DNA of 64,000 nt from Eunapius fragilis. Taxonomy: Eukaryota; Porifera; Demospongiae; Spongillida; Spongillidae. The stretch lies in the NCBI GenBank assembly GCA_963681505.1, contig OY811972.1:9132775-9196774 (forward strand), read 5' to 3'. The position numbers and the translations under genes are program-made. Positions 60,028-64,000 of the stretch are shown piece after piece. Position 1 is the stretch's first letter, and each line of letters starts with the position of its first letter. The notes under the pieces were generated by a model. That model saw nothing but the letters and a program-made list of their open reading frames with translations, ran no database searches and was not told the origin of the DNA.

Positions 60028-61916
60028 TTTTGTGAGCTACATGTACACGTAAGACTGAAAATTCCTAGAGCCTTGATATTACGGTCCATAGCAACAATGA
60101 ATTGTGCATCCCATAGTGGGGTTAAACCTGAAAATTAGGGGCCATCCCTAGTTGTTTGGAGGTCTTAATTTCTGCAAAGTACCTATTGGTAGATCAACCT
60201 GTCAACATGTGAGGTACTTATTATTGAACCATTATGGATGGTTAAAATTTGTATTGTTGAGAAGGTGCTCCGATGTTGTAAACAGAAAACATTATGAGAA
60301 TGACATCACAGTAAATTAAAAAGTTCGCTTCAAGGATGTATGACGTACATGCTTATACATGTACATGGGGTGATTAAATTGCAACTCATTATCCCCAGAA
60401 TGCATTCCCATCATGATACTATTCACCGGCTTACATAGAAAATATAATTTTCCAAGCAATTCCCTGTTTTCCAGAGCATTGGAAGCCCACCAAATATTTG
60501 GGCCAGCATTTTTACGTGATTACATAGAAAGCACATGACATACCATCACAAAGCTTATATGTGGTATTAGTGGTGCCAGAAATGGCAAATTAAAACCAAT
60601 ATTACAAACTGTCCGTCACTTAGAGTGGAAAGGTGGGGTCAATCGTAGTGGTCACGTGTTGATGATAATTAGAAAGAATGTCACAAAGCTACAGCCTTAA
60701 TTCATAATTTGGAATCATCTTCCCACTTCAGACCATTCTTCCTGCATTTAGACTGGGCCAAGTGCCAGTCAAATATCATCAAGCAACAGCCTTGTATCAT
60801 GTCCACCAGCTCGATATAGCTTCCAGTCTCCACTATTATGCCGCAACTGGATAGCACTTAGTCCTGAGATGCAGAGTGCCTAGTACATGTACATGTTGTA
60901 GTAGTGCCAGTCATTTACCATCAAGCAGCACTCCAGCATCATGTCTCTCAGTCATACATGTACATTTGTTTAATACATGCTCACAATGTACATTTAAGTG
61001 TCCTACTTCGCTCAAGTATAGTAGAGGTCATTCCTGTTTCATGAATATAAGAACTTCCAAATCTTTATAAATGACTATGGCCATGATTTTAGACCAGCCA
61101 GAGGGAGTTGCAATTTATGTACAATGTACTTACAAGTAGCCATTTAAAAAATCAGGCACATTTTAAACTTCAAGCCACAGTTTTTACAATCAATTTCCAA
61201 TATATTTACTCCTACGTTCAAGCCAAGAAGCAGTGTCCCACAGAGAATGTTAAAATGGGGCTACAGGGAAGGTAAAGGTCGTATAAGTAGCAGAACTAGT
61301 TCTAATGAATTTTTTCAGGCCATCAGGTGAATGATCATTATATTACACACTAGCACAAGCAAAGCAAACATGCAGTATTACTTTTCAAAGGGGTATTTCA
61401 TTAAAAGGGGGTACATTTGGCTATACCCACATACATACATGTAGTTTGTTACGAAATTCAGAACTCCACTTATAGGCAGAGGTACATGCACAGTTGTAGA
61501 TAAATGTTGACATGTTCAACTTATTTTTAATTTGGTGTTAACCCTGTAATCGTCTGGTAAGCCCCTGACCGCAAGACATTACAAATGGAATTTAATATTA
61601 TTCTACAAATGAGTTATTAGTAAACCGTATATAATTCAGCCTCTCATATCACTTGTTTAAAGCATAATAGTGTCATGTACATGCATGATGATAGTCAATT
61701 TACTTAGTCCAGTATGGAAATGTATCACCTACATTAATTATGTACACATAATACTAGTCAACTGCATGGAATGTACTTGGGGAATCATGAGTAATCCAAA
61801 AATAAGAGCACTACGTCAAAACAGCATGTCACCTAACTCCCTTACCATACACTGATTAGTCCACATCCCATCACTCCCTTCACCAACTCATCTCTCCACA
61901 ACTAAACATCACTTAC

Positions 61917-62018
61917 AATAGATGTTGTTTTATTCACACCAGCACCAGCTCCCAACAAGGTCTGTACTACATCATGATGACCCTTCCCACTTGCCACGTG
62001 CAGTGCAGTTGCATTGCT
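61917..62018 (-). CDS. Ankyrin exon 13
   Basis: 34 codons, phase 0. SNATALHVASGKGHHDVV and GAGVNKTTSI; relative of exon 3. Confidence 0.85.
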
Positions 62019-62699
62019 CTGGTAAGAAGAAAAAGAACAAATGTATCCAGACTACAAACCAAGGAAGAAATGTTTTCACTGTCCATCACAATCTCTCCAT
62101 GCAGCCTCCTATACTCTTCAATCCACTAGCCATGTCTGTTCTGATAGCTTTCATGAGATGTTGGATCTTTATTTAATCCAATGTTCACGCAATGATCGAT
62201 TAGTGGGCAGTAATGGCAAATTGTTTTATGTTGGCCCATGTGTATAAACTACAGAAATGCCATCTTTAGTTATTACATGTAAGGCAACAAATTGATGGTC
62301 CTTCCAGTACCTATGCTTGATCCACATAACTAATGAATATTACTATTGGCGGCCCGCCCCTGCCATCCCAGCTCCTATAAATAAATTTAACTGTAGGATT
62401 ACTGCATGTAGTTAAAATAGCTAATAACACTCATCTGTGAGTACAAATAGTGACTATCAAGTGACTATGATTGATATTGCCACTCCCCGTTTGGCGCCTG
62501 TCGTGGGGTTGGCCCCTCCCTTTGGTCAGCGGTGGGGCCACATATGATTACACCAATAAATTGTTACAAGCGTCACTGGCAATGATAGAAAAACACCTAC
62601 ATGTACATGAACACATGTGTATATTTAGCATGCATCAATTATCTTTAACAACAGATGAATGAGATACAAATGTAATGTACATGTACATGTAACACTTAC

Positions 62700-62801
62700 A
62701 ACAGATCTTGCAATATTGATATCAGCACCAGCTCCCAACAAGGTCTGTACTACATCATGATGACCCTGCTGACTTGCGATAAACAGAGGAGTTGTATTGT
62801 C
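62700..62801 (-). CDS. Ankyrin exon 14
   Basis: 34 codons, phase 0. DNTTPLFIASQQGHHDVV and GADINIARSV; relative of exon 4. It is the most upstream ankyrin exon in the window; the gene start lies outside. Confidence 0.87.
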
Positions 62802-63336
62802 CTGGTAAGGAGAGAAGGAACAAAGGCATCACAGATGCACATAAGAAGGGAGAACAGTTTGAAAGTGAATATGAAGAAGAGAAGTGAATAAGTGAAGTAC
62901 AGAGGGAGAAGGTGCATGTTGGGAGGGTGTAGAAATGACAACATCATCAGATTAATTTGTATATGCATATTGTTAGTTTGAATGTCCATGTACATGTACA
63001 TGTACTTGTACCTCAAACCTCACAAGAAGGATTACATACATGTGTAGGATTACAAATACATTACCATGCAGTCAGAAAAACGTTTCTGTAACTTAGCGCA
63101 GTTTTAACTAATGTAGCATAGCATCATGGCATAATACCGTAGCTACGAGTACTTAGTACCAAGTTCGCTCTGCTACTATGTGTAGTAGTTGCATTAAAAC
63201 ATGCGTCATCATTGTAACATGTACATGTAGCTGATGGGTGTAGGGTGATATGATGGCATTCTAATTCCTTCAATTGCCAAACTGAAAGTATATGTAACAA
63301 GTACATTGCATTGACATTTAATGAGTATGCCAGAAG
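62802..63336 (-). other. Intronic, nothing recognised
   Basis: The first 130 bases resemble the intron after exon 4; the rest has no recognised content. Confidence 0.5.
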
Positions 63337-63645
63337 ATGGGACACCTTCAGTCAGTATGCCTAAAGAAGAACAAGGAAGATGGGGGGTCTGTCAAGATCA
63401 TCTCTAAGCGTGCAATGAGAAGAGTAAAGATCATCAACTCCACTGGGACAGTCTGTAGGGTTAATGGACAGCAATTCACATACAAAGTTGACACTGGTGC
63501 TGGGGATAACTTCTGCTCTAAGGATATTGGGAACAAACGTGGAGAACCTGCACTCACAAAAGTCTCCAGTCACTGTCAAGTGGCTAATGGGCAACTTCTC
63601 CCAATCACCGACATTCCAAACCTCATGGTGGCGCATAAACTATAG
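63337..63645 (+). pseudogene. Gag-protease fragment of an LTR retroelement
   Basis: The 102-codon frame begins with the tail of a zinc knuckle (GHLQSVC) and then has a retropepsin active site YKVDTGAGDNFC. No capsid, RT or LTR is attached. It lies opposite in strand to the host gene, within its intron or upstream region. It is a different family from the gypsy element at 8-12 kb. Flank 63,630-63,700 resembles 62,240-62,320. Confidence 0.7.
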
Positions 63646-64000
63646 AAATGCCGTTTTTAGTGATTAAGGCAATGAATTGATGGCCCTTCATGTTATGGTG
63701 CCTGCTAGCTAATAACTAATACATTGTACCTTCAGAATTGGTCACCACACATGTACATGTTTCAGTGGTCTAAAGCTACAGGTGTTTAATGTGCACACCA
63801 TGTGTTGTTCATTTTAACTGTAATGAGATTGATCCTTAGCTCTGGAAGAGCACCTTTATGTGTGAGCAGGATACATGTACATGTATCAAGGTTTTTTATT
63901 GCTATGTACATGTACTGATAAGTTATTACAAAGGATGAGTGGTGTATCTACACCCCACACCATCTATCTGCTTTGATGCCACCACCTCTTCAGTTCCCTC
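63646..64000. other. Repeat-derived DNA to window end
   Basis: No gene; re-enters the ankyrin array unit near 63,930. Confidence 0.5.

Larger units (their letters stand above)
60028..64000. repeat. Ankyrin-exon tandem unit C, diverged and interrupted
   Basis: Identical to unit B up to 61,112, then diverging with small indels. A retroelement fragment lies at about 63.3-63.65 kb. The last 70 bases resemble 54,130-54,196, so the array goes on past the window. Confidence 0.75.

Overview
The window is animal nuclear DNA. Genes are split by short GT-AG introns, there are degenerate LTR, tyrosine-recombinase and DNA transposons, and the AT-rich intergenic DNA is full of the palindrome TACATGTA. Death, ankyrin, Neuralized and Roc-COR domains plus a 2A-type ribosome-skipping peptide suggest a marine invertebrate. 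A demosponge of the Amphimedon kind is my best guess; the species is inferred, not shown. I see no rRNA, tRNA gene or CRISPR array.

Layout. 1-7.0 kb is an AT-rich repeat field with a long inverted-repeat unit. It recurs at 22.83-24.5 kb and 29.6-41.3 kb. 7.0-7.99 kb is non-coding DNA that recurs, whole or in part, three more times at 39.9-43.0 kb. 7,992-19,515 is one nested insertion. A Ty3/gypsy element (minus strand) has its 5' LTR split by a TA-flanked 7.3-kb element holding DIRS-like remnants, and that element is itself split by a hAT transposon. The target duplication and an unoccupied copy of the site at 40,856-40,860 prove the outer insertion. 20,786-22,826 (minus) is a 5'-truncated Roc-COR-Death gene. 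24,658-25,771 is a TA-flanked inverted-repeat transposon. 27,526-28,341 (minus) is a small gene coding for a leader, a hydrophobic segment, a 2A peptide and a Death domain.

43,559 to beyond 62.8 kb (minus) is a large multi-exon gene. In mRNA order it carries at least 14 ankyrin exons, a Neuralized (NHR) domain on three exons, a Roc GTPase with P-loop, a COR-like region with a Cys cluster, and a C-terminal Death domain. Exon phases match across most junctions. The ankyrin exons lie in a nested tandem duplication whose newest 4,445-bp unit looks identical in two copies. The array continues past the right end of the window.

Working picture (inference): both intact-looking genes are built from innate-immune and cell-death modules. 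The large gene resembles DAPK1 (ankyrin, Roc-COR, Death) without the kinase and with an NHR inserted, and its ankyrin part is amplified exon by exon. The small gene could make a secreted and a cytosolic Death-domain product through its 2A signal. The two Roc-COR copies are mosaic in identity and carry different lesions: the first lacks the P-loop, and the second has a 2-bp frameshift in this assembly.
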